Shown here piece after piece: positions 63,852-64,000 of a stretch of DNA of 64,000 bases. Location: the NCBI RefSeq assembly GCF_001640805.2, contig NW_026116709.1:62001-126000 (forward strand), read 5' to 3'. The stretch's first letter is position 1, and each line of letters begins with the position of its first letter. The position numbers were made by a program, and so were the translations under genes. The notes beneath the pieces were generated by a model. That model searched no databases. It saw nothing but the letters and a program-made list of their open reading frames with translations, and had not been told where the DNA came from. The DNA comes from Lates calcarifer. Lineage: Eukaryota > Chordata > Actinopteri > Centropomidae.

Positions 63852-63860
<9 letters not shown>
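63590..63860 (+). mobile_element. tRNA-derived SINE copy
   Basis: 'gattagcactgacacctcac' then 'ctccagcttcctctcacagt', 'ccaaagacatgcaggttaat' and 'cagggtgtaccctgcctctc', ending in a (CA)n tract. Confidence 0.75.

Positions 63861-63886
<26 letters not shown>
63855..63886. repeat. (CA)n microsatellite
   Basis: 16 CA units at the end of the SINE copy. Confidence 0.95.
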
Positions 63887-63888
<2 letters not shown>

Positions 63889-64000
63889 GGAGCCATTGGG
63901 CCATTGGGCAAGAGGCCAATACTGTTGAGTACTGTTGTGTGTGTGGATATGTGGCTCCTGTTTTGGCTCTGTAAATCTTTGACATTGGTCAGGTGGAAAC

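Overview
This is a 64 kb piece of a vertebrate, almost certainly teleost, nuclear genome. The genes have many short exons with GT-AG introns, the DNA is AT-rich, there are many (CA)n and other microsatellites, and the repeats are families typical of fish: Tc1, hAT, L2/Rex1-type LINEs, tRNA-derived SINEs and an endogenous retrovirus. There are no operons, phage genes or CRISPR arrays. Most long open frames are non-coding or lie in transposons.

Four genes can be rebuilt exon by exon. (1) A striated-type tropomyosin on the + strand (6669-20376 coding, tail to about 20.77 kb). It has nine body exons giving 284 residues, and its sequence is closest to TPM3. (2) A DAPK2-like death-associated protein kinase on the - strand (coding 25955-35718), 361 residues in 11 coding exons, with a probable GC-rich non-coding first exon near 42.83-42.93 kb. 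(3) ssr2, the TRAP-beta subunit of the ER translocon, on the - strand (52901-54922), 185 residues in 5 exons. (4) sostdc1, a secreted BMP/Wnt antagonist with a cystine knot, on the + strand (57471-58931), 206 residues in 2 exons.

Layout: 1-6.4 kb is gene-free with a SINE and an ATCT microsatellite. 6.5-20.8 kb is tpm3, with an L2 LINE in intron 1 and a Tc1 transposon in intron 3. 20.8-24.1 kb is a repeat-bearing gap. 24.1-42.9 kb is the kinase, whose long 5' intron holds a hAT relic, a SINE and a LINE. 43.7-50.9 kb is an old LINE split by a 6.4 kb endogenous retrovirus on the - strand, with both LTRs, a 4-bp target duplication, a primer-binding site and a purine tract. 51-52.5 kb holds SINE and MITE copies. 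52.6-55 kb is ssr2, 57.4-59.6 kb is sostdc1, and 59-64 kb is mainly repeats including an L1-like relic.

The genes do not form a functional pathway. The neighbourhood is informative through synteny: TPM3 and SSR2 are both on human 1q21-q22, where mammals have no DAPK gene, so the kinase between them may be a DAPK lineage lost in mammals or a fish-specific copy. That is the most interesting item here; no wholly new type of system was found.
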